A stretch of DNA of 64,000 nt from Lachnospiraceae bacterium (GCA_017936785.1 JAGBEV010000031.1:62001-126000), one strand, 5' to 3'; shown: positions 1-7,687, counted from the first letter of the stretch. The notes: generated from the letters alone by a model not told the origin. Translations and numbers: made by a program.

Positions 1-803
1 TTGGCACCGATAAAAGCTCTTGTAGATACAGAGCGGTCATGCTCCTTTATGGGATCAAATCCGATCTTAGTGTTTTCATTTTTGTCTGCCCACAAAGAAG
101 TGCGCATTGCGGCATGCTTTAATTTTTTAATCTCCTTTTGATGCTTTTCATTCTCCGCTATGGCGAATCGGTCCTTACGCTGTTTGTTTTCCCACCAGCT
201 GGAGAAATTGCCGCTTTGCACTTCAATCGTATTTCTGTTCAATACCAAAACATGGTCGGTACAGGAATCCAGCAGATCTCTGTCATGGGATACTAAGATA
301 AATCCTTTCTTGGAAGCCAAATACGTTTTGACAGTTTCTCTGGCGCCCTGATCCAGATGATTTGTCGGTTCATCTATCAGCAAAAAATCATTTTCTCCAG
401 AAAACAAAACAGCTAACAAGATTTTAGTACGTTCTCCGGAGCTTAATGTTTTATAAGGTCTGTAAAGAATCTCTTCACTTTCTCCCAATTCGGTCATCTC
501 GCAGATCACGCGCCATATTTCACACCCCGGCTTCAATTCCTCGATAAATTCTACAGCAGACAACTGCATCTGGCTTTCTGTGATCTGATATGGAAAATAG
601 TCAAACTTTACAGCAGTAGTTATCGATCCTTTATATGAATATTTCCCCAACAGTAAATTTAAGAAAGTCGTTTTTCCTTTTCCATTACGTCCTATGAAGC
701 CCAATTTCCAATTCGTATCAATGGAAAATGAAACATTTTCAAATATATTATCAAAGCTTCCTTCATAACAAAATATAAGATTATTTACACTGATCTGTGC
801 CAT
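1..803 (-). CDS. ABC-F ribosome-protection protein, Lsa-like (3' part cut by window edge)
   Basis: The first 267 codons of an ABC-F ATPase run off the window edge. These cytosolic proteins have two ATPase domains and no membrane segments, and many free ribosomes from lincosamides, streptogramins A or pleuromutilins. Visible in order are MAQISVNNLIF at the start, Walker A GRNGKGKT near residue 40, signature LSSGE near residue 125, Walker B LLIDEPTN and the switch histidine in LVSHDRDLLDS. A charged linker begins after about residue 195. The phrase DTNWKLGFIGRNGKGKTT resembles the Lsa group. The ATG at 803 is preferred over the in-frame ATG at 809 because AGGAGG then has 7-nt spacing. Resistance is inferred; a housekeeping ABC-F role cannot be excluded. 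Confidence 0.88.
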   Translation of the reverse strand, partial: MAQISVNNLIFCYEGSFDNIFENVSFSIDTNWKLGFIGRNGKGKTTFLNLLLGKYSYKGSITTAVKFDYFPYQITESQMQLSAVEFIEELKPGCEIWRVICEMTELGESEEILYRPYKTLSSGERTKILLAVLFSGENDFLLIDEPTNHLDQGARETVKTYLASKKGFILVSHDRDLLDSCTDHVLVLNRNTIEVQSGNFSSWWENKQRKDRFAIAENEKHQKEIKKLKHAAMRTSLWADKNENTKIGFDPIKEHDRSVSTRAFIGA

Positions 804-850
804 ATACATTCCTCCTTTTATGATACAGCTGCACTTCATACAAAAAATAA

Positions 851-874
851 GAACCGTTTGTTGCCAAACAGTTC
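851..874 (-). terminator. Intrinsic terminator in the ABC-F leader (attenuator)
   Basis: Read on the minus strand, a 10-bp stem (one G-U pair) with a GCAA loop is followed directly by TTATTTTTTG. It lies between the promoter at 1090-1118 and the ABC-F start at 803, so it should stop transcription before the gene unless it is disrupted. Confidence 0.8.
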
Positions 875-987
875 CATTACATACTATAACCTCATAATCG
901 GAGGATGATATCCGGATCATCACTTACAATAAAATTTTATGCACACAAAAAGAGAGGTTATGAGAACATAATCCACTTTTGGCAACA
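859..987 (-). promoter_or_regulatory. Antiterminator pairing region of the ABC-F leader
   Basis: Ten bases at 978-987, inside the leader ORF, are perfectly complementary to 859-868, the loop and inner stem of the terminator. A second pair of 8-nt complementary segments lies at 954-961 and 886-893, and a small palindrome lies near 902-920. Mutually exclusive hairpins of this kind are the hallmark of attenuation. That a stalled ribosome on the leader ORF selects the fold is inference. Confidence 0.6.
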
Positions 988-1001
988 TGACAAAACAGCA
1001 T
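924..1001 (-). CDS. Putative 25-residue leader peptide upstream of ABC-F gene
   Basis: The ORF starts ATG at 1001, ends TAA at 924-926 and encodes 25 residues beginning MLFCHVAKSGLC. It sits in the ~280-nt leader of the ABC-F mRNA and its codons 5-8 overlap the segment complementary to the terminator. Its ribosome binding site is weak; an even shorter ORF (MKFSQCEQ) ends just upstream and could deliver ribosomes by reinitiation. Leader peptides are established regulators of erm, tet and ABC-F genes. This one is supported only by position, length and base pairing. Confidence 0.5.
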   Translation of the reverse strand: MLFCHVAKSGLCSHNLSFCVHKILL

Positions 1002-1089
1002 GAATATCATTGCTCACACTGTGAAAACTTCATGTAATCAAAAGTAAATTATCTCCTCATCTTTCCACCCCTCTCTTTAGGATAACGCT

Positions 1090-1118
1090 ATTTTAGCATT
1101 CTCATTTTCTATTGTCAA
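1090..1118 (-). promoter_or_regulatory. Sigma-A-type promoter for the ABC-F leader
   Basis: On the minus strand there is a TTGACA -35 box, a 17-nt spacer and a TAAAAT -10 box. Transcription would begin near 1083 and give a leader of about 280 nt before the ABC-F start codon. Confidence 0.8.
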
Positions 1119-1460
1119 TAAAGGTGCTTTCCTTCATATCTGCACTCCATCACATGTTTCACTATCACAGGGTTATTTCTGGGTCAGTCTATCCAACTGT
1201 CTCCGATAACCCTTTTTCTTTTGCTTCCCATTTTTACCATATCCATTAAATCGCTTCCGTTTTCGTGATGGCTTTAATCTATATCAAAAACTCCAAAATG
1301 TCTTTACCATAAACAGTGAATCTTCCATTCTTAAAAGTTACTACTCCAAATCCAAACATCGCCACTGAAATCAACATTTTTCATTGTAACCATATGCCAT
1401 ATTAAATATGATTAATCCATACGAATACTATATATTTATACAATTGAATAATTGATACGC
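1119..1460. other. Intergenic stretch with a short highly basic remnant ORF
   Basis: No intact gene is seen. On the minus strand 1173-1283 reads open for 36 residues without a start codon, with a very lysine/arginine-rich composition (for example KPSRKRKRF and KQKKKGYRRQL), and ends in TAA. It looks like the tail of a decayed gene; its family is not recognised. The inverted pair GGGTTAT/ATAACCC with a T-run around 1170-1217 could be a weak plus-strand terminator. Confidence 0.3.
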
Positions 1461-2186
1461 TCACACATATTCTAATACCAAAATAACAACTGCTGCTATT
1501 ATGCACAAAATACCCATACATAATTGTCCAGTTCTCACAGGACTAACTCTGACGAATGCCTCCTCAGGTTTTTGTGGATTAATATATAATTCATAACTTT
1601 CACCAACAACAGGTATCATAATATTTGATGCATTGCAATCTTTATACTTATATAAAGTATCATTCCACTCATACTCCCAGGTCGGGACATAAACGTGAGG
1701 CTTGTTATACCCAAACCCAGATCCCCGTCTGGAATTGATTCTCTTTCTTTCCAAATCCGAACATTTTGCCAAAACCACTTGTGTGCAACAGTTTTTAATA
1801 TAGATACTTTCCGCAATCGATGCGTAGCAAAGTGCTATACCAAGTATGGCAAATGCAATAATTGCAGATATAATTAATATCGTTCTTTTTAAAGTGATAG
1901 ATGTCTCCGGATTTTCTACCACATTTTTTAAATAATATAGTGGTGTAATCATCATCATCATTCCGATTATAGGAATCAGCCATAAATAAGCTTTCCTCAA
2001 GCTCCGTTCACCCAGAGCAAATAATCCACCCAAAATCGTGACTGATACACCTAAACTCATAATACAATATGGTATTTCCCCCATTATCCCCAGAAATATA
2101 GCTCCAAAAAAACCAACAAAAAATAATACTACAACAATGTATCCTACTATGCCATTTCCTTCTTTCTTCATTCCTTCATTGTTCAT
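1461..2186 (-). CDS. Membrane protein with DUF3592-like extracytoplasmic segment
   Basis: A 241-residue integral membrane protein of unknown function. Hydrophobic segments lie at about residues 14-35, 39-58, 66-86 and 104-128, then a soluble stretch of roughly 85 residues, then a last membrane span at 218-240. The soluble part contains YVPTWEYEWND and VGESYELYINPQKPEEAFV. That 'IP.vGe.yely.NP..pee' pattern is typical of DUF3592-like proteins, though this assignment is from memory of the pattern. The ATG at 2186 is preceded by GGAAGG at 7-nt spacing. It lies alone between gene remnants in an AT-rich accessory stretch. Confidence 0.6.
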   Translation of the reverse strand: MNNEGMKKEGNGIVGYIVVVLFFVGFFGAIFLGIMGEIPYCIMSLGVSVTILGGLFALGERSLRKAYLWLIPIIGMMMMITPLYYLKNVVENPETSITLKRTILIISAIIAFAILGIALCYASIAESIYIKNCCTQVVLAKCSDLERKRINSRRGSGFGYNKPHVYVPTWEYEWNDTLYKYKDCNASNIMIPVVGESYELYINPQKPEEAFVRVSPVRTGQLCMGILCIIAAVVILVLEYV

Positions 2187-2287
2187 ATGGAATCCTTCCT
2201 TTATTGCTACATTTTACCTTATCAATCATTGAAAGAAAATCAACTATCATTTGCAACTTGTCACCCCACAGTTGCGCCATCAAAAAA

Positions 2288-2304
2288 GGACATTAAAAAT
2301 GTCC
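2288..2304 (-). terminator. Intrinsic terminator
   Basis: On the minus strand GGACATT, a 3-nt loop and AATGTCC are followed by six T residues. It sits at the end of the sigma-like remnant and overlaps its stop codon region. Confidence 0.75.
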
Positions 2305-2445
2305 TCCATTATTCAATAATTTGCGAGGCTTCTTTAACATGGTGTCACGGATTTTGCGGATGTTTCTGTCAGTCTGCTCCCTAAACGCTGCAATAGTCTG
2401 GCAGGAGTGCCCCTGAATGGAGAGCTGGTACAAAAGTTCCTTTTG
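2293..2445 (-). pseudogene. C-terminal remnant of a sigma-70 region 4-like protein
   Basis: Fifty codons remain open up to a TAA at 2446-2448, with no start codon. The residues LLYQLSIQGHSCQTIAAFRE and QTDRNIRKIRDTMLKK read like the helix-turn-helix of the small sigma-70-like factors carried on conjugative transposons of gut Firmicutes. That identification rests on pattern memory only. The piece abuts the truncated hydrolase remnant at about 2450, so the two were joined by deletion or insertion. It suggests a mobile element once occupied this place. Confidence 0.45.
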
Positions 2446-2458
2446 TTATCTGTTTCCA

Positions 2459-2934
2459 GAAGCAACCCATAATTCGCATTGGAATAAACATATTTACCAT
2501 AAGAATCTGTAATCTCCAGCTCTCCAAAAGTCTGATAAGTTGTTATACCACTTGTATGATGAAGTAAATCTCGAACAGTAATCTTGTCACAATCCTTGTC
2601 ATCAACGAACCATGGACCAGCATCAATGTACTTGGATTACTAATTGCATTATTGAAAGTGCAGTAAATGATTTGCTCATCGAACCTATAATAAATGGAGT
2701 ATCTAAACTCTCACAATCACCATAGGTCTCACTGAACAAAACCTCATCCTTATTTACAACAATTACTGCCATTCCTGGAATATGATATTTATCAACATCA
2801 TTTTCTATCTGACTGCTTATTTCTTCATAATTTACTTCATTATTTGAATCGGCATTTACAACAGCACTACCAAATACTATACATGTAACAATTAATAGGC
2901 TAATCCCAATATACAGTTTTTTTATTTTTTTCAT
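2459..2934 (-). pseudogene. Truncated serine beta-lactamase-like hydrolase
   Basis: The start encodes a signal peptide (residues 1-28), then YHIPGMAVIVVNKDEVLFS and the catalytic SxxK motif as SMSK within IIGSMSKSFTALSIMQL. After that the frame is lost and a stop follows at 2623. In another frame just downstream the family sequence resumes with KYIDAGPWFVDDKD, ITVRDLLHHTSG and the second active-site motif YSN in YVYSNANYGLL. Some 10-15 codons appear deleted, with a frame change, between the halves. The rest of the protein is replaced by the sigma-like remnant near 2450. The product cannot be functional. Confidence 0.8.
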
Positions 2935-3047
2935 TTAACATCCCTTTAACCCTAAAAACAATAATTTGTCAGTCTCTCAGCAAAGACTTTTATAAGTAAT
3001 TCTACCATATGTTTGTACATAAATTATTTGAAATTTTCACGATGGAT

Positions 3048-3278
3048 TTACCATACATCCAGACTATCTTCTGCATCAATCCATGCCTGCATTTCATTGT
3101 CCAATAACAACCGAGCATACTCTAAAGGATTGTCAATCGCAAGTGCGTTCAATGCACATTGTGAATTTGGTGTGATCTTTAACCCATCCTCTGCCTTATT
3201 ACAGTCAATTCGCAACAGCATATTATTAAAGTTGGTTATATCAATATTGTTGCAGTATTGATATTTTATATCCTGGAA
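3048..3278 (-). pseudogene. DUF6061-like small protein, start lost
   Basis: The frame is open for 76 residues from the stop codon of the upstream gene (3279-3281) to a TAA at 3048. It lies in the same frame as that gene. Sequence such as NMLLRIDCNKAEDG, LNALAIDNPLEYARLLLDN and WIDAEDSLDVW resembles the small DUF6061 family, which is common in Lachnospiraceae accessory regions. Only one internal ATG exists (MLLRID), which would remove the conserved N-terminus, so the normal start appears lost. Translation from the internal ATG or by stop readthrough cannot be excluded. Confidence 0.45.
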
Positions 3279-3953
3279 TTATCTTTTAGAAAGTGATACG
3301 CATGATTGCAATTTTTTCATACTGGGTTTCCCACGCCAAAACTCCCTTTGCATCGCAATTTTATGAACAATATAATCATAAAACTCATCCGTATTATGGA
3401 TGAAATTCCCGACTTCTTCAGTGAGTTCTCTACAAATTTCGATCTCATAATCTAATGCGGATTTTTCCACTTCTTTCAGCAGCTTCTCATAGAATTTCAG
3501 CGCTCTGCTGTCTTTCGCCAGCCCGCATATCATCATTTTATCATATAATTCAAGTGGCGACTTGGACAGGACATTCCTTTTTATGATTTTGTCCTTAGCG
3601 AAACTGATTTCTTTAAACTTTCTGTATTCTGTAACAATAGCCGCTGCTGATTCTGCCAGGGAAACGACTTCATCATAAAACTTCCCCTCATCACCTTTAA
3701 ACTCAACAAAAAATCCTTCCCTGCCGCCATAATCAAAGCTCAGGTAATCCTGCTGTTTCCAAAGATAATGAATTGCAACATTTAAGTAAGTTCCTTTATT
3801 CCAATTACTGGGCTGAAATCCAACAAGGATCAAAAACCACCCGTTATCATCAATCCACATGCGGGACTGCCCTTTCTGAAACAGCCCCAAAGGTTTTAAT
3901 ACCGTTCTTGCGGCTTGATTCAGTATTTTATTATGATCTGTTTCCGAAGCCAT
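3279..3953 (-). CDS. DUF4304-like protein, probable immunity-type
   Basis: A 224-residue soluble protein. The first half reads as a DUF4304-like domain: LNQAARTVLKPLGLFQKGQS, then MWIDDNGWFLILVGFQPSNW and GTYLNVAIHYLW. The second half is helical and charged. DUF4304 proteins are found repeatedly in polymorphic-toxin immunity clusters, so protection against a toxin is inferred from family and context. GAGGTG precedes the ATG at 3953 by 8 nt. It follows the Imm1-like gene on the same strand after 39 nt, consistent with co-transcription. No signal peptide or membrane span is visible. Confidence 0.6.
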   Translation of the reverse strand: MASETDHNKILNQAARTVLKPLGLFQKGQSRMWIDDNGWFLILVGFQPSNWNKGTYLNVAIHYLWKQQDYLSFDYGGREGFFVEFKGDEGKFYDEVVSLAESAAAIVTEYRKFKEISFAKDKIIKRNVLSKSPLELYDKMMICGLAKDSRALKFYEKLLKEVEKSALDYEIEICRELTEEVGNFIHNTDEFYDYIVHKIAMQREFWRGKPSMKKLQSCVSLSKR

Positions 3954-3992
3954 CGTTCACACCTCACTTGATCTGATTATTCATTTAATCCT

Positions 3993-4358
3993 CTAAAGTT
4001 TTTCCCATTCGATACATTTCGGACACGCTTTGTCAGAAAAAAACTCCATTGCACACCTGATCACATCTTCTTTTGGCAGGATCTGCTCTTTTAAGATCTC
4101 ATACATCCCATTGCAAAATTCAACGGTTCCATCCTGTTTATCCTTATTGGCAGATACATAATTAACATCCGTATTAAAATAATTGATCACCGCCTGATCC
4201 CCTTTAACTAAAATACCCATGCACGGCATATCATCCGGGTCGTCATTCTCTGATATCCAGATTTCATTATCCGTTCTGCCAAACACTTCCCGGATTCGCT
4301 CTTTGAATTCTTCTATCTGCGGGCATTGATATGCTCCGTAATTATCTGTAATAAACAT
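3993..4358 (-). CDS. Imm1-family immunity protein
   Basis: A 121-residue soluble protein with the Imm1 layout. An acidic patch (ENDDPDDMPCMGILVKGDQA) is followed by the strand pair INYFNTDVNYVSA, then VEFCNGMYEI and the C-terminal motif LPKEDVIRCAMEFF with CPKCIEWEKL. Imm1 proteins neutralise nuclease or deaminase toxins of contact-dependent systems in established examples. No cognate toxin gene lies in this window. GGAGG precedes the ATG at 4358 by 5-6 nt. It is one member of a minus-strand series of similarly sized small proteins. Confidence 0.72.
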   Translation of the reverse strand: MFITDNYGAYQCPQIEEFKERIREVFGRTDNEIWISENDDPDDMPCMGILVKGDQAVINYFNTDVNYVSANKDKQDGTVEFCNGMYEILKEQILPKEDVIRCAMEFFSDKACPKCIEWEKL

Positions 4359-4403
4359 AATTTCCTCCCTAAACTGATGTAAATTGCTTCTGCTATTGCC
4401 TTT

Positions 4404-5195
4404 TTATCCTTCCATAAATCTCCACATCATACCCATTGCAGCAAAATAAGTACCCTCATATGCCTTTGGAATTTCCTGTAGATAGGAATCATAAAAGCAG
4501 ACCATGCAGTCCCTGATAAATATGGACGCATCGAACAGATCGGCAAGATAGTTTTCAGCCGGCGGAACAAGCTGAATGTGTCTGGGTGCCAGCAGGATCA
4601 TTTCAATGGCTTTTGACCACTGACTTTCAAAAACGATCCTGATCTGCTTTTTTCCTGCTTCACATAAATGCATACAGCCATCCTGTGAAACATAATCTCC
4701 TGTTATGTACTGAAATTCCTTTAAAACCGAATCATGAAATCCACCGAATTGTTCCATAAGAAAATCAATATCTTCCCGGCTTTCTATATAATTCCAATCC
4801 GGCAATTTTGTCGAGATGAAAACTGCATTCAGCTTTTTCTTGTCTATATAGCCCTTTTTGATCAGTTCCACCAATGCGTCTTTTTGCTCCCAGATAAAAT
4901 CATATCCGCTGAAATAATGATATTTTCCCGGCTCACCCAAGGCATGATTGATGCACTCTATTTCGTCTTTCTCTCTAAATATCCATTTGAATCCGGAAGA
5001 TGAATTGATATCAATTTTTTCAATGTTCACATCATATGGCGGCTTTGAAGAAAAGTCCAAATACTCCACCAAAATGATCGTTTCCGGATCATCTATTTTA
5101 TCAGCCAGATACATATTGATTCCGCAGTTTAAAATGCCATATATTTCAGATATGTAATACTTTTTCTCATTCTTATGGTAAATTCTCGCCCTCAT
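4404..5195 (-). CDS. Uncharacterised immunity-array protein (263 aa)
   Basis: The family is not recognised with certainty. It is a soluble 263-residue protein, rich in aromatic and acidic residues, with no signal peptide or membrane span. The middle contains FGGFHDSVLKEFQYI, a pattern also seen in Imm50-like immunity proteins, followed by strands around KQIRIVFESQWSKAIEMILL. The C-terminus reads YFAAMGMMWRFMEG. GGGGAT precedes the ATG at 5195. It lies between the Imm1-like gene (45 nt gap) and another unknown small gene (37 nt gap), so a role in toxin immunity is an inference from position. Confidence 0.55.
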   Translation of the reverse strand: MRARIYHKNEKKYYISEIYGILNCGINMYLADKIDDPETIILVEYLDFSSKPPYDVNIEKIDINSSSGFKWIFREKDEIECINHALGEPGKYHYFSGYDFIWEQKDALVELIKKGYIDKKKLNAVFISTKLPDWNYIESREDIDFLMEQFGGFHDSVLKEFQYITGDYVSQDGCMHLCEAGKKQIRIVFESQWSKAIEMILLAPRHIQLVPPAENYLADLFDASIFIRDCMVCFYDSYLQEIPKAYEGTYFAAMGMMWRFMEG

Positions 5196-5232
5196 ATGAT
5201 TTCATCCCCTGCACTTTCCGCTTTCCCGGCAC

Positions 5233-5868
5233 TTACAACGATTCCACATCCATTTTAGAAATATACAAAGCACACTCTAATGCTGCAATATATACATTTT
5301 CCGGCGAAACCGCCTTCATCGCTTCAAGCATGATATTCTGCAGCACAATACCATATAAAACAGGCCATTCAGAAGGATTTTTACAGTATTTTGCTGTCAT
5401 GTTTTCATAAATTCCGTCCCAACAGGATTTTATTTCTTTATATACTTCTTCCGGAACATATACATTCCAGATTTTATAGTCACCATTGCCAATGACAGAT
5501 ACTGCGTTCTTTATAACACCATGAATATCAGGAGCCGCTTTTCCGGGGCAGACATGCTCATAAATTCCATTCATAAAACAGAGAACGCTATATTTGTCCT
5601 CCAGCAGATATTTATTTACATCATCCCCAAAGAAATATTTTCTGCCTGCATTTGTCTCGACCACTACGAAGGATTCATGATTAGCCTTTACAGCCTGATG
5701 GCAGGCGAAACCTGCAAGCCCGCTGGCATAAAGCAACGCTTTCCAGTGATCCAATCCCTGCGCCGTATGAAAAACGTCCTTCAGCATTGCAATAATATGC
5801 CCTGCCTGGCTGCTTAATCTTTGAACCACATCATCATTCTCTTTTCTTTCTTTTCTAAATAATCCCAC
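5233..5868 (-). CDS. Uncharacterised immunity-array protein (211 aa)
   Basis: Not recognised. The likely start is GTG at 5868, 6 nt after GGAGGG. The 211-residue product is soluble. It has a conserved-looking core ALLYASGLAGFACHQAVKAN, then FVVVETNAGRKYFFGDDVN, ending in a helical C-terminal half. This layout (small alpha/beta protein with a 'GLAGyAc' helix and a 'YyfGD.iN' strand) recurs in genes next to immunity proteins in Firmicutes, from memory. Position inside the array supports the same kind of role; direct evidence is lacking. Confidence 0.5.
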   Translation of the reverse strand: MGLFRKERKENDDVVQRLSSQAGHIIAMLKDVFHTAQGLDHWKALLYASGLAGFACHQAVKANHESFVVVETNAGRKYFFGDDVNKYLLEDKYSVLCFMNGIYEHVCPGKAAPDIHGVIKNAVSVIGNGDYKIWNVYVPEEVYKEIKSCWDGIYENMTAKYCKNPSEWPVLYGIVLQNIMLEAMKAVSPENVYIAALECALYISKMDVESL

Positions 5869-5934
5869 AAATTTCCCTCCAAATGCTTAATAACTAAAAA
5901 ATTGCTTTACAGCCCGCTTTTTTCCGAACCACGG

Positions 5935-6327
5935 TTACAATATGGAATACTTGCTCTTTCGCTTATCACTCATAGCTTCATATTCCTTTTTATCCATGAT
6001 CATGATCCATTCTCCCCAAATTGTTCTCTTTTTGACCCAAATAGTCCGGCCTTCGTTGATATCCATTAAATCCTCATATATCTCATCGTCTGCCGGGTGC
6101 CAATGGGTCAGATTTTGTTCCCTGCCGTTTTTTAGATAGTATGTATCTATATATCCCTCATGAAGCAGATCACTGATGATATTGATAGCAATTTTCAAAA
6201 TAATATGATTAGGAAGCTTCCAGATCAGCAGATCATTTTCTTTTGATAGCTCTCCCTTTAAATTTTCCTTTTTCAATTTCTCATATAAATCTGTAATATC
6301 TTTGGGGATAAAATTTTCACGACTCAA
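5935..6327 (-). CDS. Uncharacterised small protein of the immunity array (130 aa)
   Basis: Not recognised. It is a 130-residue soluble protein starting at a TTG (6327), 8 nt behind AGGAG. It is rich in tryptophan, for example LLIWKLPNHIILKI, LTHWHPADDEIYEDLMD and TIWGEWIMIMDKKEYEAM. The rare start codon suggests low expression, but the strong Shine-Dalgarno sequence supports translation. It is the promoter-proximal gene of the minus-strand immunity-like series, 38 nt from the alpha/beta hydrolase stop. No catalytic motif is evident. Confidence 0.5.
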   Translation of the reverse strand: MSRENFIPKDITDLYEKLKKENLKGELSKENDLLIWKLPNHIILKIAINIISDLLHEGYIDTYYLKNGREQNLTHWHPADDEIYEDLMDINEGRTIWVKKRTIWGEWIMIMDKKEYEAMSDKRKSKYSIL

Positions 6328-6365
6328 TTGCTTATCTCCTCTGCACCGGAATTTTTCGTCATGAT

Positions 6366-7181
6366 CTATGTTGGAAAATTACTTATCATCCACTGCTTTA
6401 CGATTTCACAAAAGAAATCCGGTTGTTCAATCTGAAGGTTATGTCCGGCATTGTTGATCGCACAATATGAAGCGCTCGGATAATCTTTTAATAACTCAAA
6501 CTGATCCTTGTAGCCAACCTCTGTATCCTGCTTACCAACAACAATCAAACATGGCTTTGTATATGGTTTATCCAGCAAATCCACATCAAAGGAAAACGCT
6601 CCATCCAAAACTTCGTCCAAAAAATGCCGATTCTGCTCTCTGATTGCCGGTAAAATATCTCTACTGTATAATTTCCAGACTGATTCTGTTAAGATCACAT
6701 TCATATATGTAAAACTGCCATACTCTTCCGCCGTAAGAGTATTCAGAAATTCATCATCACGCTTTACTACATTTAACTTTTCTACCCGTCCCTTTCTCGC
6801 TCCGGGATATACCAAGGGACATAATAAAATTACCCCTGATGCCATTTCAGGATGCAATTTGATAAAGCCTCTTGCCAGATATCCGCCATAGGATTCTCCT
6901 GCCAAAATAAATGTTTCTCCAACAATATCTTTTGCAAATTCATATAACACAGCCACCATGTCATCAGATGTTTTTATACTTGCTCCTGCTACAGATTTTC
7001 CCATGCCGGGCAGATCAATATATATCCTTCTATAATTCATGCCTGCATTTTGAAAAACCGGCTCAAAACAGCCGGTCATAACTCTTCTATCCATTCCCCA
7101 GCCATGCAAAAATAGAATTGGGAAGCCTTCACCGACTATATCATATTTAATAACCGTATCGCCTTTTATATATTGACTCAT
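6366..7181 (-). CDS. Alpha/beta-fold hydrolase
   Basis: A 271-residue cytosolic hydrolase of the alpha/beta fold, substrate unknown. The oxyanion region is LFLHGWGMDRR near residue 25 and the nucleophile elbow is GESYGG near residue 96. The acid is the Asp of VVGKQDTEVG near residue 218 and the catalytic His lies in NNAGHNLQIEQP near residue 246. Length is normal for the family. AGGAG stands 7 nt before the ATG at 7181. It heads the minus-strand series that continues into the immunity-like genes with gaps below 50 nt, so it may be co-transcribed with them. Confidence 0.85.
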   Translation of the reverse strand: MSQYIKGDTVIKYDIVGEGFPILFLHGWGMDRRVMTGCFEPVFQNAGMNYRRIYIDLPGMGKSVAGASIKTSDDMVAVLYEFAKDIVGETFILAGESYGGYLARGFIKLHPEMASGVILLCPLVYPGARKGRVEKLNVVKRDDEFLNTLTAEEYGSFTYMNVILTESVWKLYSRDILPAIREQNRHFLDEVLDGAFSFDVDLLDKPYTKPCLIVVGKQDTEVGYKDQFELLKDYPSASYCAINNAGHNLQIEQPDFFCEIVKQWMISNFPT

Positions 7182-7341
7182 TCATGTTCTCCTAATAACA
7201 AATTCAAAACTGGCAGTATCTACACAAAGTACATATTCTGTCTAACAAGCATTTCAGAACAATCATTTTATATACCGATATTATTATAAAATGAAATAGT
7301 TTTCATGACAACACAGAAGTCTGATACAAATCTTTTCCCAA

Positions 7342-7461
7342 ACAAAAAACCCGGCGGGGAAGCCGGGTTTTTCGTTTTTGAATTCTTATGAGGGGGGAGA
7401 TAGTGAGTTGTGGTTCAACTATCTGATTATTATGATACCCATGAATTGTGTACAAAATGTG
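7342..7461. repeat. Copy 1 of a ~120-bp direct repeat with terminator hairpin
   Basis: It begins with a GC-rich hairpin (CCCGGC, loop GGGGAA, GCCGGG) followed by T-runs. Then come GAATTCTTATGAGGGGGG, a second imperfect hairpin (GATA..GTTG / CAACTATC) and a conserved tail ending TGTGTACAAAAT. The second copy lies 225 bp further on and differs at only a few positions. The GC-rich hairpin can act as a terminator for leftward or rightward transcripts. Confidence 0.85.
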
Positions 7462-7566
7462 TTCTTTTTATGAAAAAATTTGAAACTTCATAAATTTGAA
7501 AAAAAGAAATTCTAAAGGGTATTATCCCAAATCAACCAGTCTGTACACCAAGCTTATGATCTGCAT

Positions 7567-7687
7567 ACAAAAAACCCGGCGGGGAAGCCGGGTCTTTTGT
7601 TTTGAATTCTTATGAGGGGGGAGATAGTGAGTTGTGGTTCAACTATCTGATTATTATCATACCCATAAATTGTGTACAAAATATGTG
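7567..7687. repeat. Copy 2 of the ~120-bp direct repeat
   Basis: Near-identical to 7342-7461, with small differences only in the T-run after the first hairpin and a few substitutions in the tail. The copies are separated by about 105 bp of unrelated AT-rich sequence. Both copies face the same way. Confidence 0.85.

Noticed and set aside
2623-2934. Intact 103-residue secreted protein
   Set aside because: The frame ends just after the SxxK motif, and the remainder of the same hydrolase is found in another frame downstream, so it is a pseudogene piece.
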